From Streptomyces sp. NBC_01267 (lineage in GTDB: Bacteria; Actinomycetota; Actinomycetes; Streptomycetales; Streptomycetaceae): a DNA stretch of 64,000 nt. The notes under the pieces were generated by a model. The model saw only the letters and a program-made list of their open reading frames with translations. It was not told the origin of the DNA and ran no database searches. Location: contig NZ_CP108455.1 in NCBI RefSeq assembly GCF_036241575.1, positions 4,591,501-4,655,500 on the forward strand, given 5' to 3'. Numbering within the stretch: the first letter of the stretch is position 1; each line of letters starts with the position of its first letter. The position numbers and the translations under genes were made by a program. Below are positions 53,009-61,666 of this stretch, piece by piece.

Positions 53009-53863
53009 TCAGGCCAGGGCGGCGGCGATCGAGACGGCGATCGGGGTGGTGGGGCGGCCGGTCAGCCGGGCCAGGTCACCGCTGGTGGCGGCCAGCAGGC
53101 CGCGCTCGATGGCCGAGTCCACGTCCACCAGGATCGCCGCGAACTCCTCGGGCAGCCCGGCGCCGACCAGGATCTCCTGGTGTGCGGCGGCCGGGACGTT
53201 GCGGTACCCGATCTCCTGGCCGGAGGCCTTCGCCACCTCGGCGGCGTACTCGGGATACGACCAGGCGACGTCGCCGCTCAGCTCGTAGACCTTGCCCAGG
53301 TGCCCGTCCGAGACGAGGACGGCAGCCGCGGCAGCCGCGTAGTCGGCGCGGGCGGCGGAGGCGACCCGGCCCTCACCGGCGTTGGAGACGACCGCGCCGT
53401 GTGCGAGGACCGGCGCCAGGTTGGCGGTGTAGTTCTCGGTGTACCAGCCGTTGCGCAGGAAGGTGTGGGGGAGCCCGGAGTCGAGAATCAGCTGCTCGGT
53501 GACCTTGTGCTCGGCGGCCAGCTGGAAGTCGGCGTCGGGGCCGCCCAGTACGCCGGTGTACGCCAGCTGCGCGACGCCCGCCGCCTTCGCCGCCTCGATG
53601 ACCGCGGTGTGCTGCGGGACCCGCCTGCCGACCTCGCTGCCGGAGATCAGGAGGACACGGTCGCCGGAGCGGAAGGCGCCGGTGAGGCTCGCGGGGTCGT
53701 CGTAGTCGGCGATGCGCAGCTCCACGCCGCGCGCCGCCAGGCCGGCGGCCTTCTCCTTGTCGCGGACGACTGCGGCGACCTGCTCGGCGGGGACCCGGGC
53801 GAGCAGCTCGTCGATGACGAGACGGCCGAGGGCTCCGGTGGCTCCGGTGACGACGATGCTCAT
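53009..53863 (-). CDS. NmrA-like NAD(P)H-binding oxidoreductase (QorB/YtfG-like)
   Basis: This 284-residue atypical short-chain reductase has the NADP motif IVVTGATGALGRLVIDELL at the N-terminus, then QHTAVIEAAKAAGVAQLAYTGVLGG, FLRNGWYTENY and a C-terminal substrate lobe. It resembles E. coli QorB, an NADPH:quinone reductase that protects against redox-active quinones. ATG 53863 follows GGGAG; the frame stays open to 53929. It is divergent from an HxlR-type regulator, a standard redox/electrophile-responsive pairing. Confidence 0.88.
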   Translation of the reverse strand: MSIVVTGATGALGRLVIDELLARVPAEQVAAVVRDKEKAAGLAARGVELRIADYDDPASLTGAFRSGDRVLLISGSEVGRRVPQHTAVIEAAKAAGVAQLAYTGVLGGPDADFQLAAEHKVTEQLILDSGLPHTFLRNGWYTENYTANLAPVLAHGAVVSNAGEGRVASAARADYAAAAAAVLVSDGHLGKVYELSGDVAWSYPEYAAEVAKASGQEIGYRNVPAAAHQEILVGAGLPEEFAAILVDVDSAIERGLLAATSGDLARLTGRPTTPIAVSIAAALA

Positions 53864-53937
53864 GGCGCTTGTCTCCCTTTTGGTGAGGTGTGGTGCTTTT
53901 GATGGCATTGTGCGGTGTCTGTCACTCACCCTACGGC

Positions 53938-53980
53938 AGGTACTAACCAGGGGATAGTGCCCACTTTGAAGTAAGGTACT
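53938..53980. promoter_or_regulatory. Twin AGGTACT sites in the qorB-like/hxlR gap
   Basis: AGGTACT at 53938-53944 and 53974-53980 are direct repeats 36 bp apart; between them is ACTTTGAAGT, a short palindrome. TAAGGT (53972-53977) ends six bases before the hxlR ATG and could be a -10 box, making that transcript leaderless and the second site overlap the promoter. Confidence 0.45.
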
Positions 53981-53983
53981 GGC

Positions 53984-54358
53984 ATGGACGTAAGCAACGA
54001 GAGGCCCGACGTCAACCGGCAGATGTGCCCCTCACGGCTGATCCTGGAGCACGTCACCAGCCGCTGGGGGGTGCTGGTGCTCGCCGTGCTCCTGGAGCGC
54101 TCGTACCGCTTCAGCGAACTGCGCCGCGAGGTCGGCGGGGTCAGCGAGAAGATGCTCGCCCAGACGCTGCGGACCCTGGAGCGGGACGGCTTCGTGCGCC
54201 GCGACGCCCAGGCCGTCATCCCGCCGCGCGTCGACTACACGCTCACCCCGCTCGGCAGGGAGGCCGCCGAACAGGTCTGGGAGCTGGCCCGCTGGACCGA
54301 GCGGCGGGTCGGTGAGGTGGCCGAGGCGCGCGAGGCGTACGACGGCGCCCGGTCCTGA
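53984..54358 (+). CDS. HxlR family regulator, probable redox/quinone sensor
   Basis: This 124-residue winged-helix protein has the HxlR pattern: MCPSRLILEHVTSRWGVLVLAVLLERSYRFSELRREVGGVSEKMLAQTLRTLERDGFVRRD. The single N-terminal Cys (MCPSR, residue 15) is in the position used for thiol sensing by YodB/QorR-like members, which derepress quinone reductases upon oxidation or alkylation. The divergent QorB-like gene fits this. The last codons (YDGARS-stop) are the first unit of a four-copy repeat that continues past the gene. Confidence 0.9.
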   Translation: MDVSNERPDVNRQMCPSRLILEHVTSRWGVLVLAVLLERSYRFSELRREVGGVSEKMLAQTLRTLERDGFVRRDAQAVIPPRVDYTLTPLGREAAEQVWELARWTERRVGEVAEAREAYDGARS

Positions 54359-54450
54359 TCACGGGGCGTGCGAACGGTCCGGTCCTGCTCGCGGGGCGTA
54401 CGACCGGTCCGGTCCTGACCGTGAGGGCATACGACGGGGCCCGGTCCTGA
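54335..54450. repeat. 30/31-bp tandem repeat spanning the hxlR stop codon
   Basis: Units beginning GCGTACGAC and ending CGGTCCTG(A) start at 54335, 54366, 54396 and 54427. The first is the 3' end of the hxlR coding sequence including its stop; the others are downstream copies. The last unit supplies the left arm of a terminator. Confidence 0.8.
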
Positions 54451-54469
54451 CACAGCAGAACCGGGCCCC
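54436..54469. terminator. Bidirectional terminator between hxlR and korB
   Basis: GGGGCCCGGT (54436-54445) and ACCGGGCCCC (54460-54469) form a perfect 10-bp stem with a 14-base loop, between the convergent HxlR gene and the 2-oxoacid oxidoreductase beta gene. Confidence 0.8.
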
Positions 54470-54490
54470 GGGGAACAGCAGTCGGACGCG

Positions 54491-55588
54491 CTATCCGGCG
54501 ACCGTCCAGGTGTCGCCGCCCGCGAGCAGAGCGGCCAGGTCGCCCTTGCCCTTCTGCTCGACGGCCGCTTCCAGCTGGTCGGACATCAGGGTGTCGTAGA
54601 CCGGGCGCTCGACGTCACGGAGGACGCCGATGGGGGTGTGGTGCAGCGTGTCGGCGTCGGCCAGCCGGGAGAGCGCGAAGGCCGTGGTCGGTGACGTGGC
54701 GTGCGCGTCGTGGACCAGGATCTGCGACTCGTTCTCCGGGGTGACCGCCACGACCTGGAGGTCACCGGTCGCGTGGTCGCGTACGACACCCTTCGCGCCG
54801 TCGGCACCGAAGCGGATCGGCTGCCCGTGCTCCAGACGGATCACCGCCTCCTGGGCCTGCTCCCTGTCCTTGAGGACCTCGAAGGCGCCGTCGTTGAAGA
54901 TGTTGCAGTTCTGGTAGATCTCCACCAGCGCCGTGCCCGGGTGGTCGGCGGCGGCGCGGAGCACGCTGGTGAGGTGCTTGCGGTCGGAGTCGACGGTACG
55001 GGCGACGAACGACGCCTCGGCGCCGATCGCCAGCGAGACCGGGTTGAAGGGTGCGTCGAGCGAGCCCATCGGCGTCGACTTGGTGATCTTCCCGACCTCG
55101 GAGGTGGGGGAGTACTGACCCTTGGTCAGCCCGTAGATCCGGTTGTTGAACAGCAGGATCTTGAGGTTGACGTTGCGGCGCAGGGCGTGGATGAGGTGGT
55201 TGCCGCCGATGGACAGCGCGTCGCCGTCACCCGTGACCACCCAGACACTCAAGTCCCGCCGGGACGAGGCGAGTCCGGTCGCGATGGCCGGGGCGCGGCC
55301 GTGGATGGAGTGCATCCCGTAGGTGTTCATGTAGTACGGGAATCGGGAGGAGCAGCCGATGCCGGAGACGAAGACGATGTTCTCTCTGGCCAGGCCGAGT
55401 TCGGGCATGAAGCCCTGGACGGCGGCGAGGACCGCGTAGTCGCCGCAGCCGGGGCACCAGCGGACTTCCTGGTCGGACTTGAAGTCCTTCATGGACTGCT
55501 TGGCCTCGGCCTTCGGCACCAGCTGGAGCAGGTCGTTCCCTGCGCCACCCGGCTGCCCGTGGCCCTGCGGCGAGTCGATCTCAGGCAT
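54491..55588 (-). CDS. korB: 2-oxoacid:ferredoxin oxidoreductase, beta subunit
   Basis: This 365-residue thiamin-diphosphate subunit has the TPP motif TGDGDALSIGGNHLIHALRRNVNLKILLFNN (about residues 140-170) and 4Fe-4S cysteines in WCPGCGDY, GIGCSSRFP and QNCNIFND. With the alpha subunit it oxidises a 2-oxo acid (2-oxoglutarate most likely) with CoA and reduces ferredoxin. The KorA/KorB naming follows the actinobacterial 2-oxoglutarate enzyme; pyruvate is an alternative. ATG 55588 overlaps the alpha-subunit gene by 8 bp. No ferredoxin domain is fused, so a separate ferredoxin is needed. Confidence 0.93.
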   Translation of the reverse strand: MPEIDSPQGHGQPGGAGNDLLQLVPKAEAKQSMKDFKSDQEVRWCPGCGDYAVLAAVQGFMPELGLARENIVFVSGIGCSSRFPYYMNTYGMHSIHGRAPAIATGLASSRRDLSVWVVTGDGDALSIGGNHLIHALRRNVNLKILLFNNRIYGLTKGQYSPTSEVGKITKSTPMGSLDAPFNPVSLAIGAEASFVARTVDSDRKHLTSVLRAAADHPGTALVEIYQNCNIFNDGAFEVLKDREQAQEAVIRLEHGQPIRFGADGAKGVVRDHATGDLQVVAVTPENESQILVHDAHATSPTTAFALSRLADADTLHHTPIGVLRDVERPVYDTLMSDQLEAAVEQKGKGDLAALLAGGDTWTVAG

Positions 55589-57536
55589 CGTTGGCCTCCT
55601 TGAGGGCCGTGGCGAGCTGCTCAGCCTTGAACGGCATTCCGTTGACCTGGTTGTACGAGACCGCGTCGACCAGGTACTTCGCACGGATCAGGGTGGCGAG
55701 CTGGCCCAGGTTCATCTCGGGCACCACGACCTTGTCGTACCGCTTCAGCACCTCGCCGAGGTTGCCCGGGAAGGGGTTGAGGTGGCGCAGATGGGCCTGC
55801 GCGATGGCGGTGCCCTCGGTGCGCAGCCGGCGGACGGCCGCGGTGATCGGGCCGTAGGTGGAGCCCCAGCCCAGGACCAGCGTGGTCGCGTGGTCCGGGT
55901 CGTCGACCTCCAGGTCGGGGACCTCGATGTTGTCGATCTTGGCCTGCCGGGTGCGGACCATGAAGTCGTGGTTGGCCGGGTCGTAGGAGATGTTCCCGGT
56001 GCCGTCCTGCTTCTCGATCCCGCCGATCCGGTGCTCCAGACCGGGCGTGCCGGGGACCGCCCAGGGGCGGGCGAGGGTCTCCGGGTCGCGCTTGTACGGG
56101 TAGAAGACCTCGGTCCCGTCGGCCAGCTCGTGGTTGGGCCCGGTGGCGAACTGGACCCGCAGGTCCGGGAGTTCACCGGTGTCCGGGATGCGCCACGGTT
56201 CCGAGCCGTTCGCGAGGTACCCGTCGGACAGCAGGAACACCGGGGTCCGGTACGTCAGGGCCATCCGGGCCGCGTCCAGGGCGGCGTCGAAGCAGTCCGC
56301 GGGCGTCTTCGGCGCGATCACCGGGACCGGTGCCTCGCCGTTGCGCCCGTACATCGCCTGGAGCAGGTCCGCCTGTTCGGTCTTGGTCGGCAGCCCGGTG
56401 GAGGGGCCGCCGCGCTGGATGTCGATGATCAGCAGCGGCAGTTCCAGCGACACCGCGAGACCGATCGTCTCCGACTTGAGCGCCACACCCGGACCGGACG
56501 TGGTGGTGACCGCCAGCGACCCGCCGAACGCGGCGCCCAGCGCCGCGCCGATCCCCGCGATCTCGTCCTCCGCCTGGAAGGTCCGCACACCGAAGTTCTT
56601 GTGCTTGGACAGCTCGTGCAGGATGTCGGACGCCGGGGTGATGGGGTACGAGCCGAGGTAGAGCGGCAGGTCCGCCTGGCGGCCCGCGGCGATCAGCCCG
56701 TACGACAGGGCCAGGTTCCCGCTGATGTTGCGGTAGGTCCCGGTCGGGAAGGCCTTGGTGGCCGGGGCGACCTCGTAGCTGACCGCGAAGTCCTCGGTGG
56801 TCTCCCCGAAGTTCCAGCCCGCCCGGAACGCCGCGACGTTGGCCTCGGCGATCTGCGGCTTCTTCGCGAACTTCGTCCGCAGGAACCGCTCGGTGTTCTC
56901 CGTCGGCCGGTGGTACATCCACGACAGCAGCCCGAGCGCGAACATGTTCTTGCTGCGCTCGGCCTCCTTGCGCGGCAGGCCGAACTCCTTCAGCGCCTCG
57001 ATCGTGAGCGTCGTCAGCGGCACCGGATGGACCTGGTAGGCCTCCAGCGACCCGTCCTCCAGCGGACTGGTCGCGTAACCGACCTTCGCCATCGGGCGCT
57101 TGGTGAACTCGTCCGTGTTCACGATGATGTCCGCGCCCCGCGGCACATCGGCGATGTTCGCCTTCAGCGCCGCCGGGTTCATCGCGACCAGCACGTTCGG
57201 TGCGTCGCCGGGGGTGAGGATGTCGTGGTCAGCGAAGTGCAGCTGGAACGACGAGACGCCCGGCAGGGTACCTGCGGGCGCGCGGATCTCGGCGGGGAAG
57301 TTCGGCAGCGTCGACAGGTCGTTCCCGAACGACGCGGTCTCCGAGGTGAAGCGGTCGCCGGTGAGCTGCATCCCGTCACCCGAGTCCCCCGCGAACCGGA
57401 TGATCACCCGATTCAGTCGGCGTACCTCTTTGGCGTCGGAGCCCTCTTTGCCGACAGAAGGGGCACGTTGTTCCCCGAGAAGGGCCTCATCGGCCTCATC
57501 GGCCTGCTCGGCTGGGCTACTGACCTGGCTGGTCAC
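55581..57536 (-). CDS. korA: 2-oxoacid:ferredoxin oxidoreductase, alpha (gamma-alpha fused) subunit
   Basis: This 651-residue subunit has the gamma domain first (VIIRFAGDSGDGMQLTGDRFTSETASFGND, then LPNFPAEIRAPAGTLPGVSSFQLHF) and the pyrimidine-binding alpha domain after (YPITPASDILHELSKHKNFGVRTFQAEDEIAGIGAALGA, TTSGPGVALKSETIGLAVSLELPLLIIDIQRGGPSTGLPTKTEQADL). This fused order is typical of the oxygen-tolerant actinobacterial enzyme. GTG 57536 has GGGAGG upstream at 10 bases; the frame remains open to 57746. A 23-bp dyad lies in its leader at 57603. Confidence 0.93.
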   Translation of the reverse strand: MTSQVSSPAEQADEADEALLGEQRAPSVGKEGSDAKEVRRLNRVIIRFAGDSGDGMQLTGDRFTSETASFGNDLSTLPNFPAEIRAPAGTLPGVSSFQLHFADHDILTPGDAPNVLVAMNPAALKANIADVPRGADIIVNTDEFTKRPMAKVGYATSPLEDGSLEAYQVHPVPLTTLTIEALKEFGLPRKEAERSKNMFALGLLSWMYHRPTENTERFLRTKFAKKPQIAEANVAAFRAGWNFGETTEDFAVSYEVAPATKAFPTGTYRNISGNLALSYGLIAAGRQADLPLYLGSYPITPASDILHELSKHKNFGVRTFQAEDEIAGIGAALGAAFGGSLAVTTTSGPGVALKSETIGLAVSLELPLLIIDIQRGGPSTGLPTKTEQADLLQAMYGRNGEAPVPVIAPKTPADCFDAALDAARMALTYRTPVFLLSDGYLANGSEPWRIPDTGELPDLRVQFATGPNHELADGTEVFYPYKRDPETLARPWAVPGTPGLEHRIGGIEKQDGTGNISYDPANHDFMVRTRQAKIDNIEVPDLEVDDPDHATTLVLGWGSTYGPITAAVRRLRTEGTAIAQAHLRHLNPFPGNLGEVLKRYDKVVVPEMNLGQLATLIRAKYLVDAVSYNQVNGMPFKAEQLATALKEANDA

Positions 57537-57602
57537 TGAACTGGACCTCCCTCGTCGAGGCGGCTGCTCGGACGGGCCCGGCTGGCCGGGCGCACCGGAT
57601 CC

Positions 57603-57625
57603 CACCCTACGTCGGTAAGGGTGGC
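57603..57625 (-). promoter_or_regulatory. Dyad CCACCCT-N9-AGGGTGG in korA leader
   Basis: A perfect 7-bp inverted repeat lies 67 bp upstream of the korA GTG on the minus strand. No known box (Rex, Fur, DmdR) matches. Candidate operator or leader hairpin. Confidence 0.45.
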
Positions 57626-57710
57626 CTTCCCTTGAGGGCTCATAGAGCGGACACCATTCCGATGCAGTGGATTGCCCCGGTTTGTCATGACTGAACCGTC
57701 CCCCGGCCCC

Positions 57711-57739
57711 CCGGCGCCCCCTCGGGGAGGGGGCGCCGG
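57711..57739 (-). terminator. Terminator of response-regulator transcript
   Basis: CCGGCGCCCCCTC (57711-57723) and GAGGGGGCGCCGG (57727-57739) form a perfect 13-bp stem with a 3-base loop, about 85 bp after the stop codon of the response regulator on the minus strand. A smaller dyad, CTGACA-GGG-TGTCAG (57804-57818), lies just after that stop. Confidence 0.75.
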
Positions 57740-57822
57740 TACTCATCCTTTGGTTCTAGGTCCCGCCCCGTCCGGCATCGCCGCGGGGCCGCGACCTCGC
57801 TATCTGACAGGGTGTCAGGTAA

Positions 57823-58494
57823 TTAGGAGTTCAGGTAGGTCAGCACCGCGAGCACCCGACGGTGATCCCCGTCACTCGGCGAGAGGCCGAGCTTCAGGAA
57901 GATGTTGCTGACGTGCTTCTCGACCGCTCCGTCACTGACCACCAGCTGCCTGGCGACGGCGGAATTCGTACGCCCCTCGGCCATCAGCCCCAGTACCTCG
58001 CGCTCGCGCGGCGTCAGTCCCGCCAGGACGTCCTGCTTGCGGCTGCGGCCCAGCAGCTGTGCCACCACCTCGGGGTCGAGCGCGGTCCCGCCCTGCGCCA
58101 CCCGGACCACGGCGTCCACGAACTCCCGGACCTCGGCGACCCGGTCCTTCAGCAGATAGCCGACGCCCCGGCTGGATCCGGCCAGCAGCTCGGTGGCGTA
58201 CTGCTCCTCCACGTACTGCGAGAGGACCAGGACCCCGATGCCCGGGTACTCCTTGCGCAGCCGTACGGCCGCCCGTACGCCCTCGTCGGTGTGGGTGGGC
58301 GGCATCCGGACGTCCGCGACCACCACATCCGGCAGTGCTTCCTGCGCCGCGAGGTCCGCGATCGTCTTGATCAGCGCCTCCGCGTCCCCCACGCCTGCGA
58401 CCACGTCGTGACCGAGGTCGGTCAACAACCGGGTCAGGCCCTCCCGCAGCAGCACTGAATCCTCGGCGATGACCACACGCACTCTGTCCTCCAC
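57823..58494 (-). CDS. LuxR-type (NarL/DesR) response regulator
   Basis: This 223-residue response regulator has a receiver domain with acidic pocket [14 protein letters not shown], phosphorylation site [12 protein letters not shown] (Asp about residue 60) and switch Lys in YLLKDRV, and a C-terminal LuxR helix-turn-helix ([45 protein letters not shown]). GTG 58494 was chosen by receiver-domain alignment; GGGGGG lies 10 bases upstream. It is downstream of two histidine kinase genes on the same strand and is probably the common target of both. Confidence 0.92.
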   Translation of the reverse strand: MEDRVRVVIAEDSVLLREGLTRLLTDLGHDVVAGVGDAEALIKTIADLAAQEALPDVVVADVRMPPTHTDEGVRAAVRLRKEYPGIGVLVLSQYVEEQYATELLAGSSRGVGYLLKDRVAEVREFVDAVVRVAQGGTALDPEVVAQLLGRSRKQDVLAGLTPREREVLGLMAEGRTNSAVARQLVVSDGAVEKHVSNIFLKLGLSPSDGDHRRVLAVLTYLNS

Positions 58495-58769
58495 GACGCT
58501 GAAGCCCCCCAGTTGATGATGATGTCCGCCCTGCTCGCACCAGCATCCCAGCATCGGTGCCGGTGTGGGCGGGGGCCGAGGGGGAAGTATCGGATCCCCC
58601 CGCTCGCAATCGCGCCGAGCGAGGGACAAAGTATCTGATATTCCCCGGAGTTCATCACCTCGGGGCTACGTCACCTTCGGGGCTTCGTCACGTGGACGGC
58701 CGGTGCGGGACAGCGGGCGGTGGGCCGTGGGGCCGGGCCCGGTCGGACGGCGGTGCTTCCGGGACGCGC

Positions 58770-60104
58770 TCAGCCGCGCCAGGGCAGTTCGGCGGTGATG
58801 CTCGTCGGGCCGCCCACCGGGGAGTCGACGACCAGCAGCCCGTCGACCGCGTCCAGCCGCTCCGCCAGCCCCGCGAGACCGCTGCCCGCGGTGCCCGCCG
58901 CCGAGTCGTCGCCGGGCCCGCCGGCGCCGCCGCGGCCGTTGTCGGTGACCTGGAGCATGAGCCGGTTCTCCACCTGCCAGACGTCCACCGTCGCCCGGGT
59001 CGCCCGGGAGTGCTTGCTGACGTTCTGGAGGAGCTCGGAGACCGTGAAGTAGGCGATGCCCTCGATGGCGGCGGCCGGCCGGTGCGGCAGGTCCACCTCG
59101 ACCTGCACCGGCACCGTGCAGCGCGAGGCGATCGAGGAGAGTGCGGCGTCCAGGCCGCGGTCGGTCAGTACGGCCGGGTGGATGCCCCGGGCCAGGTCAC
59201 GCAGTTCCTGAAGGGCGACCTTCACCTCGCCGTGCGCCTCGTCGACCATCCGCGCCGCCGCCTCCGGGTCCGCCGTCAGCTTCTCCTTGGCCAGGCCCAG
59301 GTCCATGGCGAGCGCGACCAGCCGGGCCTGCGCCCCGTCGTGCAGATCCCGTTCGATCCTGCGCAGGTCGGCCGCCGCGGTGTCCACGACCACCCCGCGG
59401 TCCGATTCGAGTTCCGTCACCCGGGTGTCCAGCCGCGACGGGCCGAGCAGCCCCACCACCAGCAGCCGGTCCACGGAGGCCAGCCCGCGGATCACCCAGG
59501 GGGTGACGAGGACGAAGACCAGACCGGTCAGGCTGGTCAGGCCGATCTCGAGGGGGTTGTCCAGGTAGACGTTGTGCGCCCCGTCGCCGTACAGCTGGAT
59601 GCCGCCCTGGTGGGTGTAGGCCGGGAAGATCCACTGCCACAGCGGGTACGTCAGCGTCGCCCAGCCGGTCGTCCACAGCGTCACCGACACCACGAAGGCG
59701 AAGACCGCCCACGGGAAGTGCACCAGCGAGTAGACGAGGTGGCGCCAGGACGCCCCGCTCTTCAGGACGGCGCCCACCCACGACATCGCGCCGCCGGTCC
59801 TGCCCCGCACGGGAGCCGGGTCCCGCACATCGGCCCTCAGCAGCGCCCGCGCGCGGGCCCGCTCCATCGCCCCGAAGCCGCGGCAGGCGGCCAGCCCGAC
59901 GGCGAGCAACGGGATGCCGAGGAAGGTGATCACCAGGCCGACCCCCGCCGAGAACATCGTGATCCCGAAGGAGAACATCACGATGCTGATCGGCAGCGAC
60001 AGCAGCAGATACCCGAACTCGCGCCAGGTGCGCCCCTCGAACGGTGCCCGCAGCGCCGCAGGCACACGGTGGTCCCGGGTGCGAATGCCGTAATCCGTGG
60101 CCAT
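58770..60104 (-). CDS. Sensor histidine kinase (HisKA_3), second copy
   Basis: This 444-residue sensor kinase has four to five membrane helices in the first 220 residues (DUF4153/PspC-like sensor region with the insert TYPLWQWIFPAYTHQGGIQLYGDG, probably extracytoplasmic) and a coiled linker LDTRVTELESDRGVVVDTAAADLRR. The dimerisation box is IERDLHDGAQARLVALAM (phospho-His) and the HATPase_c domain has N box ELLQNVSKHSRA and GLAGLAERL. ATG 60104 is used; an ATG at 60116 is equally possible. The kinase core is nearly identical in DNA to the adjacent kinase gene. Confidence 0.9.
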   Translation of the reverse strand: MATDYGIRTRDHRVPAALRAPFEGRTWREFGYLLLSLPISIVMFSFGITMFSAGVGLVITFLGIPLLAVGLAACRGFGAMERARARALLRADVRDPAPVRGRTGGAMSWVGAVLKSGASWRHLVYSLVHFPWAVFAFVVSVTLWTTGWATLTYPLWQWIFPAYTHQGGIQLYGDGAHNVYLDNPLEIGLTSLTGLVFVLVTPWVIRGLASVDRLLVVGLLGPSRLDTRVTELESDRGVVVDTAAADLRRIERDLHDGAQARLVALAMDLGLAKEKLTADPEAAARMVDEAHGEVKVALQELRDLARGIHPAVLTDRGLDAALSSIASRCTVPVQVEVDLPHRPAAAIEGIAYFTVSELLQNVSKHSRATRATVDVWQVENRLMLQVTDNGRGGAGGPGDDSAAGTAGSGLAGLAERLDAVDGLLVVDSPVGGPTSITAELPWRG

Positions 60105-60298
60105 GGCGTCGTCCATTCCTGCTCGGCTGGCTGGTGTCTTGGTTACACGTCCATGGTGCTGGGCCGGGGAGGCGCGGACCATGAGGCGGAGCACCGTCTT
60201 CGACCGGGGGTTTTCCCCACCCCCTGGTCCGGGGCCGGGGCCGGAGAGACTCCAGGAATGCGGCCGGCCGGGATACGGCGTACGGCGGCCGGGACGGC

Positions 60299-61465
60299 TC
60301 AGCCGCGGTCCCGCCAGGGCAGTTCCGCCGTCACCGTGGTCGGTCCGCCGACCGGCGAGTCCAGCACGAAGAGGCCGTCGACCGCGCCGAGCCGGTCGGC
60401 GAGCCCCGCCATACCCGTACCGCCGTCCATCCGCGCACCACCGCGCCCGTCGTCCTGGACCTGGATCAGCAGCCGGTCGGCCGAGCGCCACACCTCGACG
60501 GACGCGGAGCGCGCCCGGGCGTGCTTGCTGACGTTCTGGAGGAGCTCCGAGACCGTGAAGTACGCGATTCCCTCGATGGCCTCGGCGGGCCGCTCCGTCA
60601 GATCGACGCTGACCTTCACCGGCGCCGTGCAGCGCGAGGCGATCGAGGAGAGTGCGGCGTCGAGGCCGCGGTCGGTCAGTACGGCGGGGTGGATGCCCCG
60701 GGCCAGATCGCGCAGCTCCTGAAGGGCCAGCTTCACCTCGCCGTGCGCCTCTCCGACCATCACGGCCGCGGCGTCCGGATCCTCCAGAAGCTTCTCCTTG
60801 GCCAGGCCGAGCCCCATGGCGAGCGCGACCAGCCGGGCCTGCGCCCCGTCGTGCAGATCCCGTTCGATCCGGCGCAGGTCGGCCGCCGCGGTGTCCACGA
60901 CCACCCCGCGGTCGGACTCCAGCTCGGCGATCCTGCGCTCCAGTTCGTCGGAGGGCGAGAGGAGGCCGCGGACCATCGCCCGGTCGACGTTGGTCAGCCC
61001 CCGTGCGATGAACGGAAGGACCGGCCACAGTACGAAGAGACTCGGCATGACCACGGCGAACGTCAGCACCCCCCACGGCAGCCGGATGAACTCGTACAGC
61101 ACCGTCCGCCAGCCCACCGGGTCCTTCAGGCCCGCCCACAGCCGGTTGAAGAACCCGCCGCCCCCGGTGACCAGACGGCTCGGCTCGTCCACCCGCACAC
61201 CGAGCAGCGCCCTGGCGCGGGCCCGCTCCAGTTTGCCGAGCTGACGGGCGCCGAGCAGTCCGGCGGCGAGCATCGGCAGCCCGACGACGGTGACCGCCAG
61301 GCCGCTGCCGGTGGCAACCATGAACACGACGTAAATAAATCCGACCAGGGACGTGGGCAGATTGGACAGGAGATGCGCGATCTCCTTCCAGGTGTGCCGC
61401 TCGAACGCAAAGCGCACGGGCGGCGGCCGGTCGGAGTCGAGCGGGCGGGAGTTCGTCGCGGTCAT
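60299..61465 (-). CDS. Sensor histidine kinase (HisKA_3), first copy
   Basis: This 388-residue paralogue of the next gene has an N-terminal membrane domain (FAFERHTWKEIAHLLSNLPTSLVGFIYVVFM and two further helix pairs) that lacks the extracytoplasmic insert of the other copy. The dimerisation box IERDLHDGAQARLVALAM is identical, and the ATPase domain has ELLQNVSKHARA, DDGRGG and GMAGLADRL. It is divergent from the second nuo cluster across 200 bp. The two kinases and one response regulator form a likely branched two-component system. Confidence 0.92.
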   Translation of the reverse strand: MTATNSRPLDSDRPPPVRFAFERHTWKEIAHLLSNLPTSLVGFIYVVFMVATGSGLAVTVVGLPMLAAGLLGARQLGKLERARARALLGVRVDEPSRLVTGGGGFFNRLWAGLKDPVGWRTVLYEFIRLPWGVLTFAVVMPSLFVLWPVLPFIARGLTNVDRAMVRGLLSPSDELERRIAELESDRGVVVDTAAADLRRIERDLHDGAQARLVALAMGLGLAKEKLLEDPDAAAVMVGEAHGEVKLALQELRDLARGIHPAVLTDRGLDAALSSIASRCTAPVKVSVDLTERPAEAIEGIAYFTVSELLQNVSKHARARSASVEVWRSADRLLIQVQDDGRGGARMDGGTGMAGLADRLGAVDGLFVLDSPVGGPTTVTAELPWRDRG

Positions 61466-61554
61466 GTGTCAAGCCTGCCGGGCCTCGGGGGCGGATGCCA
61501 TGGGGTAGCTGGGTGGGATGAAGTAGGGATAACCCCACCCCCTGTGCCCGATCC

Positions 61555-61588
61555 ACTTGCTTACCAAGTCTTTAGCAGGGCCTAGACT
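61555..61588 (+). promoter_or_regulatory. Promoter of second nuo cluster with overlapping dyad
   Basis: TAGACT (61583-61588) is a good -10 box; CTTACC (61560-61565) gives a 17-bp spacer. ACTTG-CTTAC-CAAGT (61555-61569) is a perfect dyad over the -35 region, a likely operator position. The start codon is about 80 bp downstream. No Rex-type site was found here. Confidence 0.55.
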
Positions 61589-61666
61589 CCCGTGCGTACG
61601 GATCGTCGAACGCGACGAATGTGACGGACGAGGCGACGAACAGGGCGCAGGGAGCGAGGGGCGGAC

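Noticed and set aside
58770-61556. Single 928-codon frame spanning both histidine kinases
   Set aside because: The upstream part is an out-of-frame reading of the first kinase; the kinase starting at 60104 and that at 60299-61465 are separate genes in different frames.
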